From NCBI GenBank assembly GCA_016218975.1, contig JACRCO010000013.1:1-64000 (forward strand): 64,000 nucleotides of DNA, in the 5' to 3' direction. Position 1 is the stretch's first letter; every line of letters begins with the position of its first letter. Positions 26,408 through 36,007 of this stretch are shown here, piece after piece. A program made the translations under genes and the position numbers. Source of the DNA: Deltaproteobacteria bacterium. Its GTDB lineage: Bacteria > Desulfobacterota > Deferrimicrobia > Deferrimicrobiales > Deferrimicrobiaceae. The notes beneath the pieces were generated by a model. That model saw only the letters and a list, made by a program, of their open reading frames with translations, was not told where the DNA came from and did not search any database.

Positions 26408-27769
26408 ATGACATCCACATCTTCGGCATGGGACTCCGTCCGCTCCTTGCTGCTTTTCCGCAGGCCGATCCGGCAGAGGTTCTGGGTGTTCTGCATATCT
26501 GTCGCGGCATGGTACCTGTTTCTTGGCATTCTCGGCGCGTTGGGGGCGCGCGATACGGTCTACCGGGATACCGTGATCGCGGCGACGATCGTCGCCATTC
26601 CTCCCCTCGTTCTTTTCACCGTCCTCATCACGCGTTCGCTGGTCCGCCCTCTTGCGGAACTGACGCGCCGCATCAGCGCACTCGCGGAGGGCCGGGTGGA
26701 CCTGAACACACCGATCGCCGTCCGCTCGCAGGACGAGGTGGGCACCCTTTCCGAACAGGTGAACCGCCTGCTCCGCTCACTCCTCGAGATCAACACGTTC
26801 AAAAAGGTGATCGAGGAGGACGACACGGTCGACGACGTCTACCTGCGGCTCGGACACGAATTCGCCCAGCACGGGCTCGACAGCTACAACATCTACGACG
26901 TCGACGCCCAGAAGAACCGCATCCGGTGCGCCCTGACCTCCGGCGGGGACGTGGAACGCGCATGCAAGGAGGATATCTTCGTGAACGCGGGCCTCTGCCG
27001 CGCAAGGAAGACCGGCGAGACGGTCGCATCTGCGGAGTTCCCCGACGTGTGCCGTCACTTCAACATCGAGGGGGCGCATCACGTTTGCGTGCCGATGATA
27101 ATAGGAGGGGCGACGGGCGGCGTGGTCCAGTTCGTGTTCCGCGGGGGAAACGGCGGTGGAAGCGCCACGAAGATTTCCCAATCCCGCCGGTTCATCCATG
27201 AAACCTTTCCGGTCATCCAGGCGAAGCGGCTGACGGAAACACTCCGGGAATCGTCGCTGAGGGACGCGCTCACGGGCCTCCACAACCGCCGCTTCCTCGA
27301 GGAGTACACCGATATCCTGATCGCAATGTCGGAGAGGCATGGATCCACGATCGGACTGCTGATGGGGGACCTCGACTTCTTCAAGCAGGTCAACGACACC
27401 CTGGGGCACGACGCGGGTGACGCCGTCTTGCGGGAGACCGCGGGAGTCATCGCACGGAGCGTCCGCGCGAGCGACCTCGTAATCCGCTTCGGCGGCGAGG
27501 AGTTCCTCGTGGTCATGCCCGACTGCAAGGACGCCGCAATGGAAATCGCCGAGAGGATCCGCACTTCCGTCGGTGAGCACAAGGTGAAAACCGCAAAGGG
27601 AATCGTGCAGAAGACGATAAGTTTCGGCGTGGCGGAGTTTCCGGTGGATGCGACGACCTTCTGGCAGGCTATAAAGTTCGCCGACGTGGCCCTTTACAGT
27701 GCGAAGGAAACGGGCCGTAACCGTGTCGTCAGGTTCGCGAAGGAGATGTGGAAAGACGAGCAGTACTGA
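26408..27769 (+). CDS. Membrane diguanylate cyclase (HAMP-GAF-like-GGDEF)
   Basis: This 453-residue protein makes c-di-GMP from two GTP. Two TM segments (about 25-45 and 55-75) are followed directly by HAMP (about 75-125). A cysteine-containing GAF-like sensor follows at about 130-270. The GGDEF domain has the active-site GGEEF at 362-366 and an inhibitory I-site RASD at 353-356, so product feedback is expected. DALTGLHNRR marks the GGDEF start. The gap between the TMs is very short, so sensing is probably cytoplasmic. The ribosome site lies in a hairpin. ccsB follows after 14 nt, which may be read-through rather than functional linkage. Confidence 0.93.
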   Translation: MTSTSSAWDSVRSLLLFRRPIRQRFWVFCISVAAWYLFLGILGALGARDTVYRDTVIAATIVAIPPLVLFTVLITRSLVRPLAELTRRISALAEGRVDLNTPIAVRSQDEVGTLSEQVNRLLRSLLEINTFKKVIEEDDTVDDVYLRLGHEFAQHGLDSYNIYDVDAQKNRIRCALTSGGDVERACKEDIFVNAGLCRARKTGETVASAEFPDVCRHFNIEGAHHVCVPMIIGGATGGVVQFVFRGGNGGGSATKISQSRRFIHETFPVIQAKRLTETLRESSLRDALTGLHNRRFLEEYTDILIAMSERHGSTIGLLMGDLDFFKQVNDTLGHDAGDAVLRETAGVIARSVRASDLVIRFGGEEFLVVMPDCKDAAMEIAERIRTSVGEHKVKTAKGIVQKTISFGVAEFPVDATTFWQAIKFADVALYSAKETGRNRVVRFAKEMWKDEQY

Positions 27770-27783
27770 ATTAGAATAACGAA

Positions 27784-28611
27784 ATGCACATCGCGCTGCT
27801 GAAGGCCACGACCGCCTTCTACCTGGTCGGCGCTCTCCTGTACCTGTATTTCATCATCACTCTCAAGGAGAGGGGAGCGAAGCTCGGGAGGATGTTCCTC
27901 CTGATCGGGGTCATACTGCACTTTGCCGGATTCGTCTCGAGATATTTCGCGGCCGGTTACACCCCCATCACGAACCTGTTCGAGTCCCTGTCGTTCTTCG
28001 CGCTGTCCATCGTCACCGTCTTCCTGGTCATCGAGGTGCGCTACAACCTTCGCATTCTCGGCTCCTTCATCGCGCCGCTCGGATTCGCCTTCAGCATATC
28101 CGCCGCTTTCCAGTCCGGGGAAGTCGCGCGGCTCGCCCCGGCGCTGAACTCGTACTGGCTTCCGATCCACGTCATGCTCCTGTTCATAGGCGACGCGGTT
28201 TTCGCCATAGCATTCGGCGCGGGAATCATGTACCTGCTTCAGGAAAAGGAGGTAAAGCGCAAGCGGCTGGGGGCGATCTTCAAGCGCCTGCCTTCGCTGG
28301 ACGTGCTCGACGAGATCAATTACAAGTGCCTGACCGTCGGGTTCCCGCTTCTGACGCTGGGGATCATCACCGGCTCCATCTGGGCGGAATACGCCTGGGG
28401 CTCCTACTGGAGCTGGGACCCCAAGGAGACGTGGTCCCTGATCACCTGGCTGCTGTACGCTGCTCTCCTCCACGGCCGCCTGACGGTCGGATGGCGGGGA
28501 AGAAAGGCGGCGATCCTGGCCATAGTGGGTTTCTGCGCGGTCCTGTTCACGTTCCTGGGGGTCAACCTCCTGCTGCCCGGACTACATACATACTCCAGTC
28601 TCTCCGGGTGA
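27784..28611 (+). CDS. ccsB: Cytochrome c biogenesis protein CcsB/CcsA family (HemX-like)
   Basis: This 275-residue polytopic protein has about eight TM helices and the tryptophan-rich WWD haem-binding signature WGSYWSWDPKETWSLITW near residue 205, flanked by conserved histidines. Proteins of this type carry haem across or within the membrane for cytochrome c assembly, or act as HemX next to hemA. Its position just upstream of hemA (13 nt) is the classic arrangement in delta lineages. No ResB partner is adjacent, so the HemX-like role is also possible. Confidence 0.9.
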   Translation: MHIALLKATTAFYLVGALLYLYFIITLKERGAKLGRMFLLIGVILHFAGFVSRYFAAGYTPITNLFESLSFFALSIVTVFLVIEVRYNLRILGSFIAPLGFAFSISAAFQSGEVARLAPALNSYWLPIHVMLLFIGDAVFAIAFGAGIMYLLQEKEVKRKRLGAIFKRLPSLDVLDEINYKCLTVGFPLLTLGIITGSIWAEYAWGSYWSWDPKETWSLITWLLYAALLHGRLTVGWRGRKAAILAIVGFCAVLFTFLGVNLLLPGLHTYSSLSG

Positions 28612-28624
28612 TCTCGGCCTTCCG

Positions 28625-29935
28625 ATGAGCGACATCGTCATAGTCGGATTGAATCACCGCACGGCGCCGGTGGAGGTACGCGAGCGTCTCGCCTTTCCTG
28701 CGGAAACGGTGGGGCGGGCGCTGCGCGGACTGGTGGAGCGGGGAGGCGTTGTCGAAGGGGTGATCCTGTCAACCTGCAACAGGGTCGAAGTGTGCGTACT
28801 GGCCGACGAGTCCTTCAAGGGTACCGAAGCCGTGAAGGAGTTTCTCGCCTCCCATCACGGTATACCGCGGAACGAGTTGAACGGTTACCTCTACCACCAC
28901 GGCGGGGGGGAGGCGGTGAAGCACCTCTTCCGGGTGTCGAGCAGCCTCGACTCGATGGTGCTGGGAGAGCCGCAGATCCTGGGGCAGGTAAAGGACGCCT
29001 ACGGGTACGCCGCCGAGTTCCGTACGATCGGCCCTATCCTCGACAAGTTCTACAACAAGGCTTTTTCCGTTGCCAAGCGGGTGCGCACGGAGACGAAAGT
29101 GGCGAGCTCCGCCGTCTCGGTTTCCTTCGCCGCCGTGGAACTGGCGAGAAAGATTTTCGGAACGCTGAAGGACAAGACGGTCATGCTGATCGGTGCCGGG
29201 GAGATGTGCGAGCTGGCGGCTCGCCACCTTCTCTCCGCGGGCGTCAAGGGGATCATGGTGACGAACCGGACCTTCGAGCGTGCCGTCAAGCTTGCCGAAG
29301 AGTTCGACGGCAGGCCGGTTCGGTTCGAAGAACTGACGACGCATCTCAAGCTGGCCGACATCGTCCTCTCGTCGACGGGGGCGCCCCACTTCATATTGAA
29401 AAGGCAGGACGTGGAGGAAGTCATCCGTATCCGGAAATACCGGCCGATGTTCTTCATCGACATGGCCGTGCCACGGGACATCGATCCGGACGCAAACCAG
29501 ATAGACAACGTTTACGTGTATGACATAGACGATCTGAACAACGTGATAGAAACGAATATGGAAGAGCGGCAAAAGGAAGCCATGCGGGCGGAGGAAATCG
29601 TGGCGGGGGAGGTGAGGGGGTTCCTCCGCTGGCTCGAGGCTCAGCAGATCACTCCCACGATAGTCATGCTGCGGAAGAAGTTCGAGGAGATAAAGAACGC
29701 GGAAGTGGCCAAGGCGGTCTCGATGTTGGGCTCGGAGGATCCGAGGACGCGCAAGGTGGTGGAGTCGCTTGCGTCCGCCATCCTCAACAAGGTCCTTCAT
29801 CCGCCGATCTCGGCGCTCAAGAAGGACGTGGAAGGCCGCGACGTGACGGAACTTGTCGCGACCGTCCGCGAACTGTTCGACCTCCCGGAGGACGGGGCCC
29901 AGCCGCCTCCGCAGGAGGAAACGCCGAAAGAATAA
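28625..29935 (+). CDS. hemA: Glutamyl-tRNA reductase
   Basis: This 436-residue enzyme catalyses the NADPH-dependent reduction of Glu-tRNA to glutamate-1-semialdehyde, the first committed step of C5-pathway tetrapyrrole synthesis. Key features are VGLNHRTAPVEVRERL at the N-terminus, STCNRVEV with catalytic Cys51, and the ASSAVSVSFAAVELA linker. The Rossmann NADP site is MLIGAGEMCELAARHL, and the C-terminal dimerisation region is helical. Length and start are normal. It is encoded with hemC, hemD and hemB in one direction, giving a near-complete route to uroporphyrinogen III except for hemL. Confidence 0.97.
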   Translation: MSDIVIVGLNHRTAPVEVRERLAFPAETVGRALRGLVERGGVVEGVILSTCNRVEVCVLADESFKGTEAVKEFLASHHGIPRNELNGYLYHHGGGEAVKHLFRVSSSLDSMVLGEPQILGQVKDAYGYAAEFRTIGPILDKFYNKAFSVAKRVRTETKVASSAVSVSFAAVELARKIFGTLKDKTVMLIGAGEMCELAARHLLSAGVKGIMVTNRTFERAVKLAEEFDGRPVRFEELTTHLKLADIVLSSTGAPHFILKRQDVEEVIRIRKYRPMFFIDMAVPRDIDPDANQIDNVYVYDIDDLNNVIETNMEERQKEAMRAEEIVAGEVRGFLRWLEAQQITPTIVMLRKKFEEIKNAEVAKAVSMLGSEDPRTRKVVESLASAILNKVLHPPISALKKDVEGRDVTELVATVRELFDLPEDGAQPPPQEETPKE

Positions 29936-30007
29936 ACTTCCGGCTGGAGCCGGCGGCCCGCAACTTTCTCGCTGGGCGCCCGCAGTTCGGCCGGATTGGA
30001 GGAAAAA

Positions 30008-30949
30008 GTGGGAAGTGGCGATGGAGTAATCCTTCTCGGCAGCCGGGGCAGCAAGCTCGCCCTGTGGCAGGCCGGGTTCATCCAGTTCGAGGTGGAGCGG
30101 AAGACCGGGCGGAAGCCGGAAATCGTGAAGATCAAGACGACGGGCGACATGATCCTGGACGTCCCGCTGGCGCGCGTGGGAGGGAAGGGGCTCTTCGTGA
30201 AGGAGATCGAGGAGGCGCTTCTCGCGGGAAATATCGATCTCGCCGTACACTCGATGAAGGACGTGCCGACCGACCTTCCCCGGGAACTCGAGATCGCAGC
30301 GATCACGAAGCGCGAGGATCCGCGGGACGCGTTCCTTTCCAACAAGGTGAAGCGGTTCGATGACCTTCCGCAAGGGGCGACCGTCGGAACGAGTTCGCTG
30401 CGCCGCCAGACCCAGCTCCTTGGCCTTCGCCCGGACCTGGTCGTCGCCGACAACCGCGGGAACCTGGACACCCGCATCCGGAAGATGGAGGAAGGAAGGT
30501 TCGACGCGATCATCCTGGCGGCGGCGGGCTTGCGGCGGCTGGGATGGGAAGGGAAGATCACGCAGGTGCTGCCCGTCGACGTGTCTCTCCCCGCGATCGG
30601 GCAGGGGGCGCTCGGCATAGAGATCCGGCGGGACGACGCGGCGACCCGCGAAGCCGTCGCGTTCCTGAACGACCGCGAAACGGCTTTCGCCGTGCGGGCG
30701 GAGCGCGGGTTCCTCAAGCGCCTGGAGGGCGGCTGTCAAGTGCCCATCGCCGCCTACGGCCGGACGGAGGGCGACTCCATCCTGCTCGATGGGCTCGTGG
30801 GGCGGCCCGACGGGTCGGAGATTCTCCGCGAAAGCGCCCGGGGATCTGTTGAAGATCCCGAAGCGTTGGGAGTGGAGCTGGCAGAGCGGCTTCTCGGGCG
30901 CGGGGCGAAACGGATCCTGGACGAGGTCTACCGGGCCGCGGGGAAATAA
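30008..30949 (+). CDS. hemC: Hydroxymethylbilane synthase (porphobilinogen deaminase)
   Basis: A cytoplasmic enzyme of about 313 residues that joins four porphobilinogens into hydroxymethylbilane. Visible signatures are LLGSRGSKLALWQ, VGGKGLFVKEIEEALL, AVHSMKDVPTDLP and GTSSLRRQTQL. The dipyrromethane cofactor cysteine sits in LEGGCQVPIAAYG. I place the start at the GTG at 30008, which has GGAGG five nt upstream; an in-frame TTG four codons earlier is less likely. It lies 72 nt after hemA and 8 nt before hemD. Confidence 0.97.
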   Translation: MGSGDGVILLGSRGSKLALWQAGFIQFEVERKTGRKPEIVKIKTTGDMILDVPLARVGGKGLFVKEIEEALLAGNIDLAVHSMKDVPTDLPRELEIAAITKREDPRDAFLSNKVKRFDDLPQGATVGTSSLRRQTQLLGLRPDLVVADNRGNLDTRIRKMEEGRFDAIILAAAGLRRLGWEGKITQVLPVDVSLPAIGQGALGIEIRRDDAATREAVAFLNDRETAFAVRAERGFLKRLEGGCQVPIAAYGRTEGDSILLDGLVGRPDGSEILRESARGSVEDPEALGVELAERLLGRGAKRILDEVYRAAGK

Positions 30950-30957
30950 CGGGGGCA

Positions 30958-31752
30958 ATGCCGCTATCGGGGGAAAGAATCCTCGTCACCCGGGGAGAGG
31001 GCCAGGCGGGGGAATTCGCGGGCTTGATCCGGAAGCGGGGCGGCGTTCCGGTGCTATTCCCCACGATCCGGCTTGTTCCTCCGGAAGATACCGCGCCGCT
31101 CGATGGATCGATCGCACGCCTTTCCGAATTCGACTGGGTCCTGTTCGCGAGCGCCAATGCGGCGAAGTTCTTCTGCGCCCGCGCGTCGCTGCTCGGGGTT
31201 GCGCGGAAGCCCGAAGGCGTCCGCGTTGCGAGCGTGGGGCCCGGCACGAGCCGGGAGTTGGAACGCCTCGGATTCCCCGCCGACCTTACCGCAGGCAAAC
31301 ACACCGGGGAGGGGCTCGCGGATGCATTGCGGGGCGAAGGTGTGGCGGGGAAGAGGTTTCTGCTTCCGCGTGCGCTCGAAGGACGCGACGTGATTTCGGC
31401 GGAGATCCGCCGGCATGGCGGCGCAGTCGAATCGGTGGTGGCTTACCGGAACGGCCTGCCGGAAAGGAACGAGGGGGCCGCGCGGGAGATGGAGGCCGAT
31501 CCGCCCGACGTCTGCACCTTCGCGTCGCCCTCCGCGTTTCGCAACTTCTTCCTCCTGATGGGGGAACGTGCGGCGGCGGAAGTGCTTATGCGGAGCCGTA
31601 TAGCGGCGATCGGGGAAGTGACCGCCCGTGCGGTCGCCGAGAGGAAATTTGAGGTGGACATCATGCCCGAAAAATATACGCTGAAGGGATTGATGGACGC
31701 GATCGAAGTGCGCCTTGCGTCCCTCCCGCGCGATGGAGGACCGAACAGATGA
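30958..31752 (+). CDS. hemD: Uroporphyrinogen-III synthase
   Basis: This 264-residue protein closes and inverts hydroxymethylbilane to uroporphyrinogen III. HemD sequences are poorly conserved. Recognisable parts are the [19 protein letters not shown] start, [10 protein letters not shown] (the usual TS-N-V-type block), [27 protein letters not shown] and [13 protein letters not shown]. Operon position between hemC and hemB supports the call strongly. Unlike many Geobacter relatives it is not fused to a CobA-type methyltransferase. Its TGA overlaps the hemB ATG. Confidence 0.93.
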   Translation: MPLSGERILVTRGEGQAGEFAGLIRKRGGVPVLFPTIRLVPPEDTAPLDGSIARLSEFDWVLFASANAAKFFCARASLLGVARKPEGVRVASVGPGTSRELERLGFPADLTAGKHTGEGLADALRGEGVAGKRFLLPRALEGRDVISAEIRRHGGAVESVVAYRNGLPERNEGAAREMEADPPDVCTFASPSAFRNFFLLMGERAAAEVLMRSRIAAIGEVTARAVAERKFEVDIMPEKYTLKGLMDAIEVRLASLPRDGGPNR

Positions 31753-32726
31753 ACTTCCCCGAATACCGCCCGCGGCGCCTGCGGAAAAACGAACTGTTCC
31801 GGCGGATGGTGAGGGAGACGAAGCTCTCCGTGGACGACCTGATCTACCCCCTGTTCGCCGCCGCCGGCAAGGGGATCCGCAAGGAAGTGTCCTCCATGCC
31901 GGGAGTATTCCAGCTTAGCGTCGAGAACCTTGTAAAGGAAGTGAAGGATGTGAAATCCCTCGGAATCCCCGCGGTGCTGCTCTTCGGCATCCCGGCGAAG
32001 AAGGACTCCCTGGGATCGGACGCGTATTCCGACAAGGGCATCGTGCAGACGGCCGTCCGGGCGATCAAGGACGCCGTACCGGGAATACTGGTCATCACCG
32101 ACGTGTGCTTCTGCGAGTATACGGACCACGGCCATTGCGGGATCCTGACGAAGGACGGCGACGTGGACAACGACGCCACGCTGGCGATACTGGCGCAGAG
32201 CGCGGTCACGCACGCGCGGGCGGGGGCCGACGTCGTCGCCCCATCCGACATGATGGACGGCCGGGTCGGCGCAATCCGCGAGGCGCTCGACAAGGAGGGG
32301 TACCCGGGGCTCCCCATCATGTCGTACGCCGCGAAGTACGCATCCGGTTTTTACGGCCCGTTCCGCGACGCCGCCGAAAGCACGCCGAAATCCGGCGACC
32401 GCCGCTCGTACCAGATGGATCCGCCGAACGCGAGGGAGGCCTTGCGGGAAGTGGCCCTCGACGTGCAGGAAGGCGCCGACATGGTGATGGTCAAGCCCGC
32501 GCTCGCGTATCTCGACATCATCTACAGGGTGCGCGAGGCGTTCGATCTTCCGGTGGCGGCATACAATGTGAGCGGAGAATACTCCATCGTCAAGGCGGCC
32601 GCGAAGCTGGACTGGGTGGACGGGGAAAGAATGACCATGGAGATCCTCACCGCCATCAAGCGGGCGGGCGCCGACCTGATCCTCACCTATTCCGCGAAGG
32701 AAGCGGCCAGGTTCCTGGCGCGGTGA
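31749..32726 (+). CDS. hemB: Delta-aminolevulinic acid dehydratase (porphobilinogen synthase)
   Basis: This 325-residue enzyme condenses two 5-aminolevulinate molecules to porphobilinogen. The active-site lysines are in [14 protein letters not shown] and [13 protein letters not shown]. The metal loop [13 protein letters not shown] keeps the three cysteines of the Zn-dependent class, rather than the Asp-rich Mg/K type. The [15 protein letters not shown] block is typical. Start and stop overlap hemD and the next small gene, so the whole group is translationally coupled. Confidence 0.97.
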   Translation: MNFPEYRPRRLRKNELFRRMVRETKLSVDDLIYPLFAAAGKGIRKEVSSMPGVFQLSVENLVKEVKDVKSLGIPAVLLFGIPAKKDSLGSDAYSDKGIVQTAVRAIKDAVPGILVITDVCFCEYTDHGHCGILTKDGDVDNDATLAILAQSAVTHARAGADVVAPSDMMDGRVGAIREALDKEGYPGLPIMSYAAKYASGFYGPFRDAAESTPKSGDRRSYQMDPPNAREALREVALDVQEGADMVMVKPALAYLDIIYRVREAFDLPVAAYNVSGEYSIVKAAAKLDWVDGERMTMEILTAIKRAGADLILTYSAKEAARFLAR

Positions 32727-32929
32727 CGGCGTTGGCGGAGCCCATGACGGAATACAAGGTGGTGGAGATCACCGACGTGACCGACCAGGCCGTCGAAACG
32801 GCCTTGAACCGTTGGACGTCGGAAGGCTACCGGTTCGAATCGATCCATTTCGCGGCGCAGCCTGGCAGCCGCCGCCCGTCTATGGCGTTCCTCTTCTTCA
32901 CGCGCGGCCCGGCAGCGGAAGGGATTTGA
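32723..32929 (+). CDS. Small DUF4177-like protein
   Basis: A 62-69 residue protein with [12 protein letters not shown] followed by a helix and [17 protein letters not shown], the pattern of the short DUF4177 family (a lysine-valine-valine strand, then a 'GW/GY' turn). Function is unknown. Either the GTG at 32723, overlapping the hemB stop in GTGA, or the ATG at 32744 could be the start. It is embedded in the hem-polA transcript, 4 nt before the RDD gene. Confidence 0.68.
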   Translation: MTALAEPMTEYKVVEITDVTDQAVETALNRWTSEGYRFESIHFAAQPGSRRPSMAFLFFTRGPAAEGI

Positions 32930-32933
32930 TCCG

Positions 32934-33422
32934 ATGGGGATACGCTGGCAGGACCGCAGGGAGTTCATGAAGGATGCGCGGCGGGCGCGGTATCTCTCGC
33001 GCCTGGTGGCCAAGGCCGCGGACTTCATAATCGCCATGTCCCTGTGGCACATCCCCGGCGCCGCAGGCGCCTTCGCTTCCCTCTTCTACATCCTGATGTG
33101 CGACGGATTCCCGGGCGGGCGCAGCGCGGGGAAATGGTTGACCGGCCTCAAGGTCGTCCGGGTCGACCGCGAGGCGATGGATTTCCCTTCGTCGCTCCTG
33201 CGCAACCTGACCGTTGCGGCCCCGTTCCTGTTCCACCTTATTCCCGTCGCGGGCCCCTTCCTCGCGTACACAGTCGGCCTGGCCGTCCTCCTCATCGAGA
33301 CCTACCTCGGCTTCTACGACGCCGACGGGCAGCGGGCGGGAGACACACTCGCCGAGACGTTAGTCGTGGAATACCGGCAGGAGACGACGGATGTCGTCCC
33401 TCTTCCTGATCGACGGGCATAA
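32934..33422 (+). CDS. RDD-family membrane protein
   Basis: This 162-residue protein has the RDD signature. An early RLVAKAADFIIAM supplies the Arg-Asp pattern, LMCDGFPGGRSAGKWLTGLKVVRVD follows TM2, and a late QRAGDTLAETLVV closes it. About three TM segments are predicted. The family is of uncertain function, often linked to transport or ion exchange. It overlaps polA by 32 bp. Confidence 0.83.
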   Translation: MGIRWQDRREFMKDARRARYLSRLVAKAADFIIAMSLWHIPGAAGAFASLFYILMCDGFPGGRSAGKWLTGLKVVRVDREAMDFPSSLLRNLTVAAPFLFHLIPVAGPFLAYTVGLAVLLIETYLGFYDADGQRAGDTLAETLVVEYRQETTDVVPLPDRRA

Positions 33423-35961
33423 CGTCCTTTACCGCACGTTTTTCGGAGTGCCGCGCCTTTCCTCGCCCGACGGCACGCCGACCAACGTGGTCCTGGGAGT
33501 GGCCAGGATACTTCTCCGGATTCTCAAGGAGGACCGGCCCGCGGCGATCGCGGCTGCGTTCGATACGCCCCAGCCCACGCCGCGCCACGAGATTTTCCCC
33601 GAATACAAGGCGAACCGTCTCAAGATCCCCGAAGACCTCCTCGTCCAGATTCCGCTCGTCAAGGAAGTCATCGACGCGCTCGGGGTTCGCCGGATAGAAC
33701 ACCCCGGCGCCGAGGCGGACGATATCATCGGCACGCTGGCGCGCGAGGCGGAAGAAAATGGGATGGATGTCGTCATCGTTTCCTCCGACAAGGATCTCTA
33801 TCAGCTGGTCTCGCCGCGAGTCCGTGTGCGGGACGGGCTGAAGGAGCGGACGGTCGGGGAAAAGGAGGTCCGCGAAGTCTTCGGGGTGGGTCCGGATCGG
33901 GTGGCAGACCTCCTGGCGCTCGCCGGAGATCCTTCGGATAACGTCCCGGGAATCCCCGGGATCGGAGAGAAAACGGCCGCCGAACTGATCCGTGAATTCG
34001 GGACGCTCGAGGAACTGCTTGCGCATGCGGACAGGCTGAAGGGCAGCCGGAGGGAGAAGATCGAGAAGAACGCCGATACTGCCAGGCTGTGCAAGAAGCT
34101 GATGACGATCGACCGCCGTCTCCCTCTCGAAGAGAGCATGGATAGCCTGGCTCCCCGGCCGATGGATGGCGGCCGTGTCGCGCACCTGTTTCGCAAGCTG
34201 GGTTTCCGCAAGCTTCTCGAAGACCTATCACTGGCGGCGGAACCCATGCTTCCGCTTCAGGGGGCCGCTCCTTCGCCGAAAAGTGCCTGGCGGATAATCG
34301 GGAAGTCGGCGGACCTGTTCCCCGGCCGCGCGGACGGCGGGCTGGAATCGGCATCCATCGCCCCCGGCAAGGAGGGGTTTTGCGGGGTTTCGGCTCGCAA
34401 TGCGGGCACGTTCGTGATCCCGGACGCCGAAGTGCCGGGAGCCGTTCGGAGGCTCGGCAGGCTCTGCCCGAAGACGTATATCTTCGACGGGAAATCCCTC
34501 CTCCGCGGTTTCGGAGCGCCTCCCGGGGAAGTTTCGCCGCGGATGTTCGATCTTCAGGTTGCGGGATATCTGCTGTCGCCCGATGAAGGGACGCCCACGC
34601 TCTCCAAGCTTTTCGCCCGCCACCTGCCGGAAGCCGCCGGGGCGGGGGGAGGGGAGACCCCGGAAGACCGGGCGGCGGAGAGCGCGGAAGCGCTGCTTTC
34701 ATTGGGCGAAGTACTCCAGGGGAAACTCGACGAAGCCGAGCTGACCCGGATCTTCCTCGACGTCGATATGCCGCTCCTGCCGGTGCTATGCCGGATGGAA
34801 GACGCAGGCATAAGGATAGCCCCGGAAATATTCGGCGCGCTCTCCGGGGAGCTTGCCGCGGGGACGCGGGAGATCGAGCGGAAAGTGGCGGGCATCGCGG
34901 GCACGGACTTCAACATAAATTCCCCCAGGCAGCTCGCTTTCCTTCTGTTCGAGAAGCTTGGGCTTCCTCCCGTGAAGAAAACGAAGACCGGCTACTCCAC
35001 CGATGTGGAGGTGCTCGAACATCTGAAGAATGCGCACGAGATCCCGGCTCTCGTGCTGGACTACAGGACGCTCGCGAAAATCAAATCCACCTACGTGGAC
35101 GTCCTCCCGGGCATGGTAGACCCCGCCGACGGCCGCATCCACACGACGTTAAACCAGACCCAGGCGGCCACGGGGCGCCTGTCGTCGTCCGATCCGAACC
35201 TCCAGAACATCCCGATCCGCACCGAATTGGGGATGCGTATCCGTACGGGATTCGTGGCGGAACCGGGTTGGAGCTTCGTCGGCGCCGACTATTCCCAGGT
35301 AGAGCTGCGGTTGCTGGCCCACTTGAGCGGAGACGCGGAATTGACAAGGGGGTTCCTGGCGGGCGAGGACATCCACACCGCAACTGCATGCGGCGTCTTC
35401 GGGGTTTCCCCCTCGGGGGTAACGCCGGATCTGCGCCGGCGGGCGAAGGTGATCAATTTCGGGATACTTTACGGAATGAGCGCGTTCGGCCTGTCCCGGG
35501 AATTGGGAATCGGCGGGAAGGAAGCGAAACAGTACATCGACCAGTACTTCCGGCGATTCCCCGGGGTCCTCGGATACATCGAGGAAGTCAAGGAGCGGGC
35601 GAGAAAGGACGGTTTCGTAAGGACCATCCTGGGCCGCCGCCGGTACATACGCGACATAAATTCCCAGAACAAGGTGCTTCGGGAGGCCGCCGAGCGGATG
35701 GCGGTAAACGCCCCGATCCAGGGGAGCGCCGCCGATATCATCAAGCTTGCAATGATCCGCATAGACCGGGAGTTCCGGGAAGGCGGGATGCGCGCGCGGC
35801 TTGTCCTGCAGGTGCACGACGAGTTGATCGCCGAGGCCCCGGACAAGGAAGCGGAAGCTGCGGGAAATATCGTCCGGGATGCGATGGTGGGCGCGGCATC
35901 CCTTTCCGTCCCTCTGACGGTTACCTTGAGCCGGGGGAAAAACTGGGGGGAAATCCATTGA
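33391..35961 (+). CDS. polA: DNA polymerase I
   Basis: An 856-residue repair and Okazaki-fragment polymerase. The 5'-3' exonuclease/FEN domain (1-290) starts SLFLIDGHNVLYRTFFG and has the metal-site EADDIIGTLAR and SSDKDLYQLV. The polymerase domain has motif A (DYSQVELRLLAHLS), motif B (RRRAKVINFGILYGMSAFG) and motif C (LQVHDELIAEAP). The middle 3'-5' exonuclease region (about 300-460) lacks the usual DTE metal motif, so proofreading is probably absent, as in many Bacillus- and Thermus-type enzymes. Start ATG at 33391 lies inside the RDD gene. Confidence 0.97.
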   Translation: MSSLFLIDGHNVLYRTFFGVPRLSSPDGTPTNVVLGVARILLRILKEDRPAAIAAAFDTPQPTPRHEIFPEYKANRLKIPEDLLVQIPLVKEVIDALGVRRIEHPGAEADDIIGTLAREAEENGMDVVIVSSDKDLYQLVSPRVRVRDGLKERTVGEKEVREVFGVGPDRVADLLALAGDPSDNVPGIPGIGEKTAAELIREFGTLEELLAHADRLKGSRREKIEKNADTARLCKKLMTIDRRLPLEESMDSLAPRPMDGGRVAHLFRKLGFRKLLEDLSLAAEPMLPLQGAAPSPKSAWRIIGKSADLFPGRADGGLESASIAPGKEGFCGVSARNAGTFVIPDAEVPGAVRRLGRLCPKTYIFDGKSLLRGFGAPPGEVSPRMFDLQVAGYLLSPDEGTPTLSKLFARHLPEAAGAGGGETPEDRAAESAEALLSLGEVLQGKLDEAELTRIFLDVDMPLLPVLCRMEDAGIRIAPEIFGALSGELAAGTREIERKVAGIAGTDFNINSPRQLAFLLFEKLGLPPVKKTKTGYSTDVEVLEHLKNAHEIPALVLDYRTLAKIKSTYVDVLPGMVDPADGRIHTTLNQTQAATGRLSSSDPNLQNIPIRTELGMRIRTGFVAEPGWSFVGADYSQVELRLLAHLSGDAELTRGFLAGEDIHTATACGVFGVSPSGVTPDLRRRAKVINFGILYGMSAFGLSRELGIGGKEAKQYIDQYFRRFPGVLGYIEEVKERARKDGFVRTILGRRRYIRDINSQNKVLREAAERMAVNAPIQGSAADIIKLAMIRIDREFREGGMRARLVLQVHDELIAEAPDKEAEAAGNIVRDAMVGAASLSVPLTVTLSRGKNWGEIH

Positions 35962-36007
35962 TTTCCATCTACGCGGCGATGAATAGATCGGCGTATAGCC
36001 GCGTCCT

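Noticed and set aside
28769-30958. 729-residue minus-strand open frame
   Set aside because: Antisense to hemA and hemC, with His/Arg/Leu-rich composition and no recognisable motif.
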